This document shows positions 16,592 through 28,483 of a DNA stretch of 64,000 nucleotides, piece by piece. Both the position numbers and the translations under genes were made by a program. Source of the stretch: Pseudonocardia parietis. Its GTDB lineage: Bacteria > Actinomycetota > Actinomycetes > Mycobacteriales > Pseudonocardiaceae. Every line of letters starts with the position of its first letter. Within the stretch, counting starts at the first letter, position 1. The stretch lies in the NCBI RefSeq assembly GCF_017876315.1, contig NZ_JAGINU010000001.1, positions 6,572,001-6,636,000 on the forward strand, read 5' to 3'. Under the pieces are notes generated by a model. It saw nothing but the letters and a program-made list of their open reading frames with translations, ran no database searches and was not told the DNA's origin.

Positions 16592-17725
16592 GTGGTCGTA
16601 CCGACGCCGAACCCCGGTCGACCCGGCTCCCGACGCCGGGAACCCGGCTGGGACGTGCTGCGCAGCGGGTTCGTGCTGCTCGTGGTGCTCTACCACGCGA
16701 CCCACCTCGGGCCGGTCCTGCACCCGGAGCTCATCCCCCGCCGCTTCTCCTTCGACCACCAGGTCGGCGCGAGCCTGCTGCTGGTCGTCTCGGCGTACTT
16801 CGCCTGCGCCACGCTGGGCCGGCACTCCCCCGGCCGCTACTGGTGGGGGCGGGTGGCACGGCTGCTACCGGCGTTCGTCGTCGCGGTGCCGGTGGCCTGG
16901 CTCGCGCTGCGCTTCCTGTCCCCCGAGGAGTGGGGGGCGCCACCCCCGAGCGAGCTGGTCGCCAACTGGCTGATGCTCGGGAACTGGGACCCCGCCCGCT
17001 TCCCCTGGCTCGACCCGGCCTTCTGGACGCTCCCGCTGCAGCTGATGGCGTTCACCGCCGCGGCCGTGCTCAGCGCGACCCGCTGGGGCGCCGGCCGGCG
17101 GCTGCGCGCGCTGCTCTGGGCGATGGTGCTGGTCCCGCTGGTGCTGTGGCCGCTGCGGGCGGCGCCGGTCGGCATGGCGGAGCCACCCACCTGGTACCGG
17201 ATGCTCGCCGACGGGTTCGGGTTCCACCGGCTGCACCTGTTCGTCGCCGGGATCGCCATCTGGCTGTGGTCGACCCGGCGGATGGGCAACGGGCACGCGG
17301 TGGCCCTGCTGGTGCTGTGCGGCGCGGCGCAGTTCCTGCACGCTTTCGCGCCCGGCCCGGACGGGCGGGTACACCTCGACGCCGCGCACCTCGACCTCGT
17401 GGCCGCGGGCCTGGTGTGCGCCGGGATCGCCGTCGTCGCCCTGGTCTCCCGGCTGCCGCGCCCGGGCGCGTGGACGCCGGCCCCGGTCGCGTCGGCCGTC
17501 CGGTGGCTGGCCGGCATCTCCTACGGCGTCTACCTGATGCACCAGACCGTCGGCTACGTCCTGATGCGCAGGCTGCAGGACGTCGGCGCCGGGCCGCTGC
17601 TGCAGTCAGCGGCGATGATGGGGACGGCCGTGCTGCTCGGCTGGCTGCTGACCCGGCTGGTCGAGCGTCCCGCGCACGGGCTGCTGATGCGGACCTGGGA
17701 CCGGTTGGCGCTCTCGCGCCCGTGA
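16592..17725 (+). CDS. Acyltransferase-3 family membrane protein
   Basis: About 377 aa with some ten membrane segments and the family's N-terminal His segment (RSGFVLLVVLYHATHLGPV), ending with ISYGVYLMHQTVGYVLM and LLTRLVERPAHGLL. Such enzymes O-acetylate or succinylate cell-surface sugars, lipids or antibiotics. The start GTG at 16592 is chosen because a TANNNT box sits 6 nt upstream; longer in-frame starts exist. It converges on the deacetylase gene. Substrate unknown. Confidence 0.8.
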   Translation: MVVPTPNPGRPGSRRREPGWDVLRSGFVLLVVLYHATHLGPVLHPELIPRRFSFDHQVGASLLLVVSAYFACATLGRHSPGRYWWGRVARLLPAFVVAVPVAWLALRFLSPEEWGAPPPSELVANWLMLGNWDPARFPWLDPAFWTLPLQLMAFTAAAVLSATRWGAGRRLRALLWAMVLVPLVLWPLRAAPVGMAEPPTWYRMLADGFGFHRLHLFVAGIAIWLWSTRRMGNGHAVALLVLCGAAQFLHAFAPGPDGRVHLDAAHLDLVAAGLVCAGIAVVALVSRLPRPGAWTPAPVASAVRWLAGISYGVYLMHQTVGYVLMRRLQDVGAGPLLQSAAMMGTAVLLGWLLTRLVERPAHGLLMRTWDRLALSRP

Positions 17726-17741
17726 CGCGCGCCGTCGGCGC

Positions 17742-18554
17742 TCACGAACCTCGCAGCGGCTCGAAGACGTCGGTCCACACCTCGGGCGCCGAGGCCGGGT
17801 TGGGCTGCGCCTCGACGATGTAGAACTCGGTGCCCAGGCCCATCGCGAACACCGGCTCCGGCATCGTCAGCATGAAGTGCTCCGGGCCCATCTGGCTGGC
17901 GTGCGCCCGCATCGACGCGCGCTTGACCTCGGCGTACTCGACGGCCTCGACCCGGTGGGTGATCTCCGACTCGGGCTTGCCGAACGAGCCGTCGTCGGGG
18001 ATCTCCGGGGGCTGCCAGTCGGCGCCGCGGTCCTTCTGCAGGCCGCGCATCCCGCGCATCATCCAGTCCCGGTTCGTGGTGTTCTGCGCGACGACCGGGA
18101 CCCCGGCCAGCTCGCCTGCCCGGCCGCCGACCCGGTGCACCTGGATGTGGTCGGGGTGGCCGTAGCCGCCGTTGTCGTCGTAGGTGGTGAGGACGTCCGT
18201 CTCCTCCTCCTCGAGGATCACCGCCAGGCGGCGGGCGGCGGGCTCCACCGGGGCCTGCCAGAAGCAGTACGGCGCGTCGTTGGTCGGTTCGCCCATCATC
18301 CCGGAGTCGACGTAGCCGAGGAACTCCACGCGCGCGACGCCGAGCTCCTTCGCCGAGGCGAAGCACTCCGCGGAACGTCGCAGCGAGAGCTGCTCGCCGT
18401 CGGCGAGGACGCCGGGCACCGGCTCGCCGAGCTCACCGCGGGTGGCGAAGACGAGCACCACCCGGTGCCCGAGCGCGGCGGCCTTCGCGAGCGTGCCGGC
18501 GGTGCCGATCGACTCGTCGTCGGGATGGGCGTGGAAGCTGACAAGGGTCCCCAC
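17742..18554 (-). CDS. PIG-L/LmbE family N-acetyl-sugar deacetylase
   Basis: 270-aa zinc hydrolase. Zinc and catalytic residues lie in FHAHPDDESIGTAG (residues 7-20) and GYGHPDHIQVHRVG (near 130). The family includes MshB and Mca of mycothiol metabolism; the EIPDDGSFGKPESEITHRVE stretch and length fit the MshB/Mca-like branch, but I cannot separate them from other LmbE proteins. The GTG start at 18554 has TAGGCT 8 nt upstream (18563-18568), again suggesting a leaderless transcript. Confidence 0.78.
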   Translation of the reverse strand: MGTLVSFHAHPDDESIGTAGTLAKAAALGHRVVLVFATRGELGEPVPGVLADGEQLSLRRSAECFASAKELGVARVEFLGYVDSGMMGEPTNDAPYCFWQAPVEPAARRLAVILEEEETDVLTTYDDNGGYGHPDHIQVHRVGGRAGELAGVPVVAQNTTNRDWMMRGMRGLQKDRGADWQPPEIPDDGSFGKPESEITHRVEAVEYAEVKRASMRAHASQMGPEHFMLTMPEPVFAMGLGTEFYIVEAQPNPASAPEVWTDVFEPLRGS

Positions 18555-18618
18555 GACGGCGGAGCCTACGCAGCGCCCGGCACCCGCCCGGCGACGGGCC
18601 AGGTCGATCTACAGACCG

Positions 18619-18646
18619 TTGACGACACGTCGGACGTGTGTAGCAT
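18619..18646 (+). promoter_or_regulatory. Promoter of the benzoate-CoA ligase gene with embedded palindrome
   Basis: TTGACG (18619-18624), 16-bp spacer, TAGCAT (18641-18646). The spacer contains ACACGTC-G-GACGTGT, a perfect 15-bp inverted repeat (18625-18639). A repressor bound there would block polymerase, so this is a probable operator for benzoate control. Confidence 0.6.
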
Positions 18647-18681
18647 CACAGGTCCCCGAACCGGCACAGGAGCCACCCACC

Positions 18682-20352
18682 ATGGCCGATGTCGTCAGTG
18701 CTGACGAGCCCGTCCGTTCCACCACCGCCACGCCCATTCCCGCTCCGAGCGGGAGCTCGGACGCGTTCAACGCGGCCGCCCATCTCACCGCGGCCCGGGT
18801 CGCGGCGGGCGACGGCGGCCGCACGGCCGTCCGGTTCCCCGGAGGCTCCCTCACCTATACGGAGCTGACCGACCGGATCCGCGCGGTCGCGGGGGCGTTG
18901 CGCGCGGCCGGGGTGCGTCCCGAGCAGCGCGTCCTCATGGTCATGCCGGACGACATCGACCTCTACACCGCGATCCTCGCCACGATGTGGGCCGGCGCGG
19001 TCGCCGTGCCGAGCTCCACGATGCTGACCGGCCGGGAGCTGGCCGTCCTGATCCGGGACTCCCGGGCCACGACGGTGCTCGGTGGCGAGGCGTTCGCCGC
19101 GCAGCTCGCCGAGGCCACCGCCGGGGCGCCCGACCTGGAACGCGTCGTCCTCACCGGCGACACGGCGCCGACGGTCCCGCCGGGGGTCGAGTCGCTCACC
19201 TGGGATGCCCTGCTCGCCGCGGGCCCGCCGATGCCCGAGCCCGCACCCACCTGGACCGAGTCGCAGGCACTCTGGCTCTACACCTCGGGCACCACCGGCA
19301 AGCCCAAGGGCGCGATGCACCGGCACAGCGACATCCGCTACGTGTGCGAGACCTACGCGGACCAGGTGCTCGGCATCCGGCCCGACGACGTGTGCCTCTC
19401 GGTCGCCAAGCTCTTCTTCGCCTACGGCATCGGCAACTCGATGTTCTTCCCGCTCTCGGCCGGCGCGTGCGCGGTGCTGGAGCCCTCCCGGCCGAACCCG
19501 GACCTGTACTCCCGGCTCGCCCACGAGCACGGCGCGACGCTGTTCTTCGCCGTCCCCAGCTTCTGGGGGCCGATGCTCGCCGCCGAGCTTCCCCCCGAAC
19601 GCTTCGCCACCGTGCGCCGCGGCGCCTCGGCCGGCGAGGCCCTGCCCGCGCGGATGTTCCACGGCGTCCGCGACCGCTACGGGTTCGAGGTGCTCGACGG
19701 CATCGGCTCCACCGAGGCGCTGCACATCTTCGTCTCCAACCGGCCCGGCGAGGTCGTGCCCGGCAGCTCCGGGTTCCCGGTGCCCGGCTACGAGGTGGAG
19801 CTGCGCCGCCCGGACGGCACGGTGATCGACGGCCCGAACGAGCAGGGGATGCTCTACGTCGCCGGCGACTCGGTCTGCACCGGCTACTGGTGCCGCACCG
19901 AGGTGAACCGCCTCGTCTTCCAGGGCCGCTGGATGCGCACCGGCGACCAGTACGTCCGCAACGACGACGGCTCGTGGACCTGCCTCGGCCGCGCCGACGA
20001 CGTGCTCAAGGTCGGCGGGATCTGGGTCTCCCCCGGCGAGGTGGAGGCCCGACTGCTGGAACACCCCGGACTGGCCGAGGCGGTCGTCGTCGGGGTCCCG
20101 GACGCCGACGGGCTGGACAAGCCGGTCGCGTTCGTCGTCCCGGGCGACCCCGCGAACGCGCCCTCGGCCGACGAGCTCATCGCGTTCTGCCGCGACGGCC
20201 TCGCCGCCTTCAAACGGCCCCGCACCGTCGTCACCGTGGACGAGCTGCCGAAGACCCCCACCGGGAAGATCCAGCGCTACCGGCTGCGCGAGCACGCGTC
20301 CGGGCTGGCGGGCGTCGCCGGGCGGCAGGCGGAGCCGGAGACCGTCACCTGA
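18682..20352 (+). CDS. bclA: Benzoate-CoA ligase
   Basis: AMP-forming ligase, 556 aa, making benzoyl-CoA from benzoate, ATP and CoA. P-loop LYTSGTTGKPKGAMH; adenylate motifs GASAGEALPARMF and LDGIGSTEALHIFVSN (typical of benzoate-CoA ligases); hinge LGRADDVLKVGGIWVSPGEVE; C-terminal catalytic lysine in LPKTPTGKIQRYRL near residue 529. The ATG at 18682 has AGGAG 9 nt upstream. Next to boxC and boxB, which act on its product. The catalytic lysine lies in the motif that Pat-type enzymes acetylate, and a GNAT gene follows directly. Confidence 0.92.
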   Translation: MADVVSADEPVRSTTATPIPAPSGSSDAFNAAAHLTAARVAAGDGGRTAVRFPGGSLTYTELTDRIRAVAGALRAAGVRPEQRVLMVMPDDIDLYTAILATMWAGAVAVPSSTMLTGRELAVLIRDSRATTVLGGEAFAAQLAEATAGAPDLERVVLTGDTAPTVPPGVESLTWDALLAAGPPMPEPAPTWTESQALWLYTSGTTGKPKGAMHRHSDIRYVCETYADQVLGIRPDDVCLSVAKLFFAYGIGNSMFFPLSAGACAVLEPSRPNPDLYSRLAHEHGATLFFAVPSFWGPMLAAELPPERFATVRRGASAGEALPARMFHGVRDRYGFEVLDGIGSTEALHIFVSNRPGEVVPGSSGFPVPGYEVELRRPDGTVIDGPNEQGMLYVAGDSVCTGYWCRTEVNRLVFQGRWMRTGDQYVRNDDGSWTCLGRADDVLKVGGIWVSPGEVEARLLEHPGLAEAVVVGVPDADGLDKPVAFVVPGDPANAPSADELIAFCRDGLAAFKRPRTVVTVDELPKTPTGKIQRYRLREHASGLAGVAGRQAEPETVT

Positions 20353-20364
20353 TCGAGTGATCCG

Positions 20365-20411
20365 GGATCGGGAACCGATCCGCCCGTCCCGCGTCCGATC
20401 CGGTTCCGGAT
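20365..20411. promoter_or_regulatory. Cluster of inverted repeats between the ligase and GNAT genes
   Basis: GGATCGG-GAA-CCGATCC (20365-20381) and ATCCGG-TT-CCGGAT (20398-20411). The first could form a small hairpin after the ligase gene; together they may be operators for the next gene. The rest of the 196-bp gap shows nothing else. Confidence 0.35.
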
Positions 20412-20548
20412 TCGTGATCATCGCGAGGGCCGGTCCCTCGTGGATCCGGCGGACGGGTGTCGCGTTTCGCGACGACCCCTTGGCCGATCCCGATCGACGG
20501 GGTTCACTCGCACCGAGACCTGTCACCGGCGACGGCGAGGAGACCGGC

Positions 20549-20992
20549 GTGAACGCGTGGGAGTGGATCCCGGAGACCCCGGCGAGCTGGGACACCCGGA
20601 AGGCCGGGGTGCTCGGCGAGCTGGACCCGGCCCTGTTCGGCCTGGGGCGGCCCGCGTCCGGCGACGCGCTGGGCGACGAGTGGTGGCGCGTCGAGGACGA
20701 CACCGGCGCGACCGTCGCGTACGGCCGGCTGGACGAGTCCTGGGGAGATGCGGAGATCCTCGTCCTGGTCCACCCGGACATGCGCCGCACCGGGGCCGGC
20801 TCGTACGTGCTGTCCCGGCTCGAGGACGAGGCCGGGAAGCGCCGGCTGAACTACATCTACAACGTGGTGCCGCACGGCCACCCGGACCCCGAGCAGGTCA
20901 CCGACTGGCTCGCCGTGCACGGGTTCGTCCGCAACGACGTCGGCGAGCTGCGCAAGCAGATCCGCGCGGGGGCCGTGCAGAACTCGGGCTGA
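20549..20992 (+). CDS. GNAT family N-acetyltransferase
   Basis: 147-aa acetyltransferase. The acetyl-CoA site is in LVLVHPDMRRTGAGSYVLSRLEDEAG (R/Q-x-x-G-x-G/A form), followed by the strand NYIYNVVPHGH and a C-terminal WLAVHGFVRN. The start is GTG at 20549 (MNAWEWIPETP) with GAGGAG 8 nt upstream; the upstream part of the open frame has no start signal. It sits between the benzoate-CoA ligase and boxC, an unusual place. By analogy with Pat enzymes that acetylate and inactivate aromatic acyl-CoA ligases, it may control the ligase; this is inference. Confidence 0.75.
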   Translation: MNAWEWIPETPASWDTRKAGVLGELDPALFGLGRPASGDALGDEWWRVEDDTGATVAYGRLDESWGDAEILVLVHPDMRRTGAGSYVLSRLEDEAGKRRLNYIYNVVPHGHPDPEQVTDWLAVHGFVRNDVGELRKQIRAGAVQNSG

Positions 20993-21080
20993 ACCGCCGG
21001 GCGGACACTCCACAATCTTTCGTCGTCGCGTCGTCATGTTGTAGCCTTTAGGCGTCGCGACGCGAGGAGGCGCCCGTCCC

Positions 21081-22790
<1,710 letters not shown>

Positions 22791-22795
22791 TTGCC

Positions 22796-24208
<1,413 letters not shown>

Positions 24209-24221
24209 TCACACCCGTTCG

Positions 24222-24259
24222 CCCCGCCTCACACCCGCAGCAACGGGTGTGAAGCGGGG
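24222..24259. terminator. Long hairpin between boxB and the convergent peptidase gene
   Basis: CCCCGC-CT-CACACCCG pairs with CGGGTGTG-AA-GCGGGG around the loop CAGCAA, 13 nt after boxB. A 14-bp paired stem with one 2x2 internal loop and no T run; it serves converging genes. Confidence 0.7.
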
Positions 24260-24279
24260 ACACGGGGTGTGAGGCCTCC

Positions 24280-25920
24280 TCAGCCCGGCGCGATGAGTTC
24301 CGGCGGCTGCACGGCGGGGCACCGGACGTCGGACCGGTCCGCGGCGACCCGTTGTGGGAGTGCGCCGGTCAGCAGGTAGTCGGCGACCTTGTCGTCGACG
24401 CAGGACACGCCGGACAGCGACGCCGAGTGGGTGTGCCCGCCGAGCCCCTCGATCAGCGACGAGCGGGGGAAGGTCCGCCGGGCCTGCAGCGCCCCGTCGA
24501 AGGGCGTCGCGGCGTCGTAGGTCTCGGAGATGAGCAGCGGACCGGTCTCCAGCTCGCCGGAGACGACCGGCGCCGGGCCGGGTTCCACCGGCCAGTGCAG
24601 GCAGGGCGCGTTGTACCAGGCGTTGCCCCAGGTCTCGAAGGGCGCTTTCGCGTCGATCTCGGTGTTGTCGCGCTTCCAGGTCGCCCAGTCCCGCGGGAAC
24701 GGTGCGTCGGTGCACTGGGTGGCGAGGTAGACGGCGTAGGTGTTGTCGTCGGTCGGCGACCCGGCGCGGTCGTAGGCGGCCTTGAGCGCAGCGGCGTCGT
24801 TGCGCGCACCGGCGAGGAAGGCGTCGGCGACGGCTCCGTACTCGCCGACGTTATAGCCCGCCCGCAGGAAGATGTCGGTCCACTCCGCCGAGCCGATCTT
24901 CCCGCCCGCGGGGGCCTTCCGGAACTGCTCGTAGAGGTCGTAGAAGCGCTTCTCGACGGCGTCGCCGGTGTCGCCGAGGCCGTAGATGGCATTGTTCTTC
25001 GCGACCCAGTCGAAGAAGACGCCGATGTTGCGCTCGAACGCGACGTCCTGGTTCAGGTTCGCCTGGTACCACCAGTCCCGCGGGTCGACGACGCCGTCCA
25101 GCACCATCCGGCGGGTCCGGTCCGGGAACATCGTGGCGTAGAGCTGGCCGAGCAGGGTGCCGTAGGAGAAGCCGTAGTAGTTGATCTGCTCGGCGCCCAG
25201 CGCCTGCCGGATCAGGTCCATGTCGCGGACGGTGTCCTCGGTCCGCATGTGCTTCAGCAGCTCACCGCCCGCGGCCGCGCAGGCCTCGGCGTAGGCCTTC
25301 GTCCGGGGCAGCCAGGCCGCCTCGGCGCCGTTCTCCGGCCGGAAGTCGGGCCGGGCGTACCCGCCGTAGTCCGTGTCGCAGCTCAGCGACGGCTCACTGG
25401 CCCCGACGCCGCGCGGGTCGAAACCGATCCAGTCGTAGGCGGCGCCCGCGTCCTTCGGCACGGCGCCGCCGAGCCGGCTCAGCCCGCGCCCGGGGCCGCC
25501 GGGGCCACCCGGGTTGACCAGGACGACGCCCTGGTACTCGGCCTGCGGCACGGTGTGCCGGATCCGGGACAGCGCGATCTCGATCTTCTCGCCGCCGGGG
25601 GCGGCGTGGTCGAGCGGGACGGCCAGCATCCCGCACTCCGCGCCCGCCGTGGCCAGTGACGGGTCGGTGCACGGCCCCCACGCGACGGTCGGCGGCGGCT
25701 GCGCCGGGTCCTGCCGGGCCGGGTCCTGCCGGGCCGGGTCCTGCCGGGCCGGGTTCTGCGCCGCCGGGTTCTGCGCCGCCGGGTTCTGCACCGCCGGGTT
25801 CTGCACGGCCGACGGCTGCCCGGCCGCCGGCTCCCCGCCCGGCGTCTGCGCGGCTGCGGGTGCGGCAGCACCGACGGCCACCCCCAGCACCGCGAGCATC
25901 GTGACGATCGTCCTGCGCAC
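24280..25920 (-). CDS. Secreted tripeptidyl-aminopeptidase-like serine hydrolase (S33)
   Basis: 546-aa exported alpha/beta hydrolase of the Streptomyces Tap type. Signal peptide at residues 1-25 (RRTIVTMLAVLGV...AAAQT), then a linker of seven Ala-x-Gln-(Asn/Asp)-Pro repeats (38-72), then the catalytic domain: oxyanion region VNPGGPGGPG, nucleophile in GFSYGTLLG (Ser near 252), Asp in ATPFDGAL and His in GLGGHTHS. The GTG start at 25920 has GGAGAGG 9 nt upstream; the longer open frame above it has no start signal. Likely releases peptides from proteins outside the cell. Confidence 0.88.
   Translation of the reverse strand: MRRTIVTMLAVLGVAVGAAAPAAAQTPGGEPAAGQPSAVQNPAVQNPAAQNPAAQNPARQDPARQDPARQDPAQPPPTVAWGPCTDPSLATAGAECGMLAVPLDHAAPGGEKIEIALSRIRHTVPQAEYQGVVLVNPGGPGGPGRGLSRLGGAVPKDAGAAYDWIGFDPRGVGASEPSLSCDTDYGGYARPDFRPENGAEAAWLPRTKAYAEACAAAGGELLKHMRTEDTVRDMDLIRQALGAEQINYYGFSYGTLLGQLYATMFPDRTRRMVLDGVVDPRDWWYQANLNQDVAFERNIGVFFDWVAKNNAIYGLGDTGDAVEKRFYDLYEQFRKAPAGGKIGSAEWTDIFLRAGYNVGEYGAVADAFLAGARNDAAALKAAYDRAGSPTDDNTYAVYLATQCTDAPFPRDWATWKRDNTEIDAKAPFETWGNAWYNAPCLHWPVEPGPAPVVSGELETGPLLISETYDAATPFDGALQARRTFPRSSLIEGLGGHTHSASLSGVSCVDDKVADYLLTGALPQRVAADRSDVRCPAVQPPELIAPG
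25705..25809 (-). repeat. Seven 15-bp coding repeats (Ala-x-Gln-Asn/Asp-Pro)
   Basis: Seven tandem 15-bp units encode AVQNP, AVQNP, AAQNP, AAQNP and ARQDP three times, making the linker between signal peptide and enzyme. The copy number is likely to vary between strains. Confidence 0.85.
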
Positions 25921-26072
25921 GCGCCCCAACCTCTCCGGGCGCACCGCCCCGTCCCCCGACCAAGCCGCAGACGTTGCCATTCGCAACGCCGGACCCACAA
26001 CGACCACGCCGGGTGGGGGCCCGATCGGACGAACCGATCCGGACGGCGTCACCCGGGGCGGCTGGAACGGAC

Positions 26073-27296
26073 TCAGCGCCCGCCGCACCCACCAGCCCCG
26101 CACACGCACCCGGCACAGGCCGACCCCACGCCCCGGGGGATCAGCGACTCGACCACGTCTGCAGCCTGCACCGCGCCGCCGGCGGCCCGGGCGACCGCCT
26201 TCTGCTCTGCGCACCGCTGCGCGACCACCTCCGACGACGCCAGCCGCAGCACCGCCGAACGCAGCGTCTCCGGGGTCACCTCGCCGGCCGGCAGGTGCTC
26301 GCCGACCCCGAGCTCCGCGAGCCGTGCGGCGTTGCCGAACTGGTCGACCGCCTGCGGCACCGCGACCATCGGCACGCCGTGCCAGAGCCCCTCCGAGCAG
26401 CCGCCCATCCCGGCGTGCGTCACGAACGCCGACGCGTGCGCCAGCACCGCGAGCTGCGGGACCCACTCGCGGACCAGGACATCGTCCGGGATCTCGCCGA
26501 GGTCCTCCCGCGCGACGTGCGGGCCGGTCGCGAGGACCGTCGTCCAGCCGGTGCCATGCATCGCCGCGACGACGTCCCGCCAGAAATCCGGCCGGTCGGT
26601 GTAGGCCGACCCGAGCGACACGAGCAGCAGCGGCGTGGTCGGCTTCGGCCAGAGCCCCTGGTGCGAACGGTCGCCGATCACCGGGCCGACGAACGTGTAC
26701 CGCTCCCGGTCGACCCGCTCCAGGTTCGGCTGCATCGCCTCCGGGATCAGCACGACCGACCGGTCGGGCCTGCCGAGGAACTCGCGGTTCCCGACACCGG
26801 CACCGACCTCGTCCAGCCAGCCGTCCAGCTCGGAGCGCCAGGCCAGCCCCTCCGGCTCCTCGAGGGGCGCGAGGGCCTCGGCCATGTCCTCCTCGAAGCC
26901 GTCCCAGGCGATCATGTGCGGGGCGAGCTCCACCCGCGGTGTCCCCCACACCCGCGACAGCGCGTGACCGGCCCAGCCGCTGCCGTCGTAACAGACGATG
27001 TCGGGGTGCTCGTACTGCAGCGCGTCGGAGATCTGCGCGTACGCCGAGCGAGCCTCGTCGGAGAACAGCCGCATCGCCTCGACGCCGCCGTCGGGCCACT
27101 GCTCGCCCTTCGCCGGGTCGGGCAGGTCGGTGTGGATCCGCAGCGCGGTGGCACCGGTGGCGGCGACGGCGTCGGCGAACCGTTCCGGTACCGGGTAGGT
27201 GACCCGGTGGCCGCGGGCGACCAGCTCGGCGATCACCGGCAGGTTGGGGTGGATGTGGCCGTGCGCGGCCGACGTGGACATCAGGACATGACTCAT
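26073..27296 (-). CDS. MGT-type UDP-glycosyltransferase
   Basis: GT1 family, 407 aa. The acceptor-binding N-terminus begins SHVLMSTSAAHGHIHPNLPV with the His-Gly-His cluster; the donor site near residue 300 reads HAGMGGCSEGLWHGVPMVAVPQAVDQFGNA. Relatives glycosylate macrolides, terpenoids or phenolics; the acceptor here is unknown. ATG start at 27296. The last residues are oddly rich in Cys and Gly (SACAGCVCGAGGCGGR), which is not part of the fold. Confidence 0.85.
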   Translation of the reverse strand: MSHVLMSTSAAHGHIHPNLPVIAELVARGHRVTYPVPERFADAVAATGATALRIHTDLPDPAKGEQWPDGGVEAMRLFSDEARSAYAQISDALQYEHPDIVCYDGSGWAGHALSRVWGTPRVELAPHMIAWDGFEEDMAEALAPLEEPEGLAWRSELDGWLDEVGAGVGNREFLGRPDRSVVLIPEAMQPNLERVDRERYTFVGPVIGDRSHQGLWPKPTTPLLLVSLGSAYTDRPDFWRDVVAAMHGTGWTTVLATGPHVAREDLGEIPDDVLVREWVPQLAVLAHASAFVTHAGMGGCSEGLWHGVPMVAVPQAVDQFGNAARLAELGVGEHLPAGEVTPETLRSAVLRLASSEVVAQRCAEQKAVARAAGGAVQAADVVESLIPRGVGSACAGCVCGAGGCGGR

Positions 27297-27384
27297 GGCG
27301 CCTGCGATCCTGCCCTGCGGGCCGGACGCCGTGCAGCCGGGTTTGCTTGACCCGGTCACGCGGTCGCGACGAAGATCGGTTCTC

Positions 27385-28443
27385 GTGGACCTGCTGCCCG
27401 GCGTGCGTGCGCGCGAGGTGCCGACCGACCGGATCCGGATGCACCTGCTGGAGGCCGGGCCCGAGTCCGGTCCGCCGCTGGTCCTGGTGCACGGCAACCT
27501 GTCGACGGGCCGGTTCTACGAACACGTCATGCCGGCCCTGGCCGCCGACGGCTTCCGGGTCCTCGCTCCGGACATGCGCTCGTTCGGGCGCAGCGAGCCG
27601 GCCCCGATCGACGCCACCCGCGGCCTCGACGACTGGGCCGACGACCTCGCCGCCCTGCTGGACGCCCTCGGGATCACCGCACCGCCGCACCTGGCCGGCT
27701 GGTCCACCGGCGGCGGCGCGATCGCCCGGTTCGCGCTCACCCGTCCCACGGCGTCACTGGCCCTGATCGGCCCGGTCGGGCCCTACGGCTACGGCGGCGT
27801 CCGCGACGACGGCACCCCGGTGCACCCGGATGGCGCGGGCTCCGGCGCGGGCGGCGCGAACCCCGAGTTCGTGCGGCGCCTGCGCGACGGGGACACCGGC
27901 ACCGACAGTCCGTTCTCGATCCGGAACGTGATGCGCCGGACCTACTGGTCGCCGGCGTTCCGGCTGCCCCGGGAACGCGAGGACCTGCTGGTCGAGGAGA
28001 TCCTGCTGACCACGATCGGCGACGGCGGCTACCCCGGTTCCGCGGCGGCGTCGCAGCACTGGCCCGGTTTCGCGGCCGGCGACACCGGCGTGCTCAACGC
28101 ACTCTCGTCGAAGCACCTGCGCTGGGACGGCATCGTCGGTCTGGAGACCAAGCCGCCGCTGCTGTGGACGCACGGTTCCGCGGACCTGATCGTCGCCGAC
28201 GGCTCGATGCTCGAGGCCGGGACGCTCGGGCAGGCCGGGCTGATCCCGGGATGGCCTGGTGCCGAGGTGTTCCCGCCGCAGCAGATGGTCGGCCAGATCC
28301 GGACCGTCCTGCAGCGCTACGCCGCGGCGGGCGGCTCGGTGCGCACCGAGTGGTTCGACGGCTCCGGGCACGGCCCGCTGTTCGACGCCGAGGCCCGCTG
28401 GACCGCGGTGGTGCGCGAGTTCCTCGCCACGGTGCGCCGGTGA
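27385..28443 (+). CDS. Alpha/beta hydrolase
   Basis: About 352 aa. Oxyanion segment LVLVHGNLSTGRFYE, nucleophile in LAGWSTGGGAIARF, C-terminal His in DGSGHGPLF. Start chosen at GTG 27385: TTGACC at 27349 and GAAGAT near 27370 could form a promoter for a near-leaderless mRNA; longer in-frame starts run into the divergent glycosyltransferase. It is followed 40 nt later by an esterase gene on the same strand. Substrate unknown. Confidence 0.75.
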   Translation: MDLLPGVRAREVPTDRIRMHLLEAGPESGPPLVLVHGNLSTGRFYEHVMPALAADGFRVLAPDMRSFGRSEPAPIDATRGLDDWADDLAALLDALGITAPPHLAGWSTGGGAIARFALTRPTASLALIGPVGPYGYGGVRDDGTPVHPDGAGSGAGGANPEFVRRLRDGDTGTDSPFSIRNVMRRTYWSPAFRLPREREDLLVEEILLTTIGDGGYPGSAAASQHWPGFAAGDTGVLNALSSKHLRWDGIVGLETKPPLLWTHGSADLIVADGSMLEAGTLGQAGLIPGWPGAEVFPPQQMVGQIRTVLQRYAAAGGSVRTEWFDGSGHGPLFDAEARWTAVVREFLATVRR

Positions 28444-28483
28444 GGCCGCCGACCGGCTCGCGCCTGCCGGGCTCCGCCCGCTG

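Noticed and set aside
18646..20790. 714-codon minus-strand open frame opposite the benzoate-CoA ligase
   Set aside because: No domain, no ribosome site, and it crosses two real genes and a promoter.
24280..27690. A single open frame of 1136 codons covering the peptidase and the region upstream
   Set aside because: The upstream part runs through the glycosyltransferase in another frame; a signal peptide and ribosome site place the real start at 25920.
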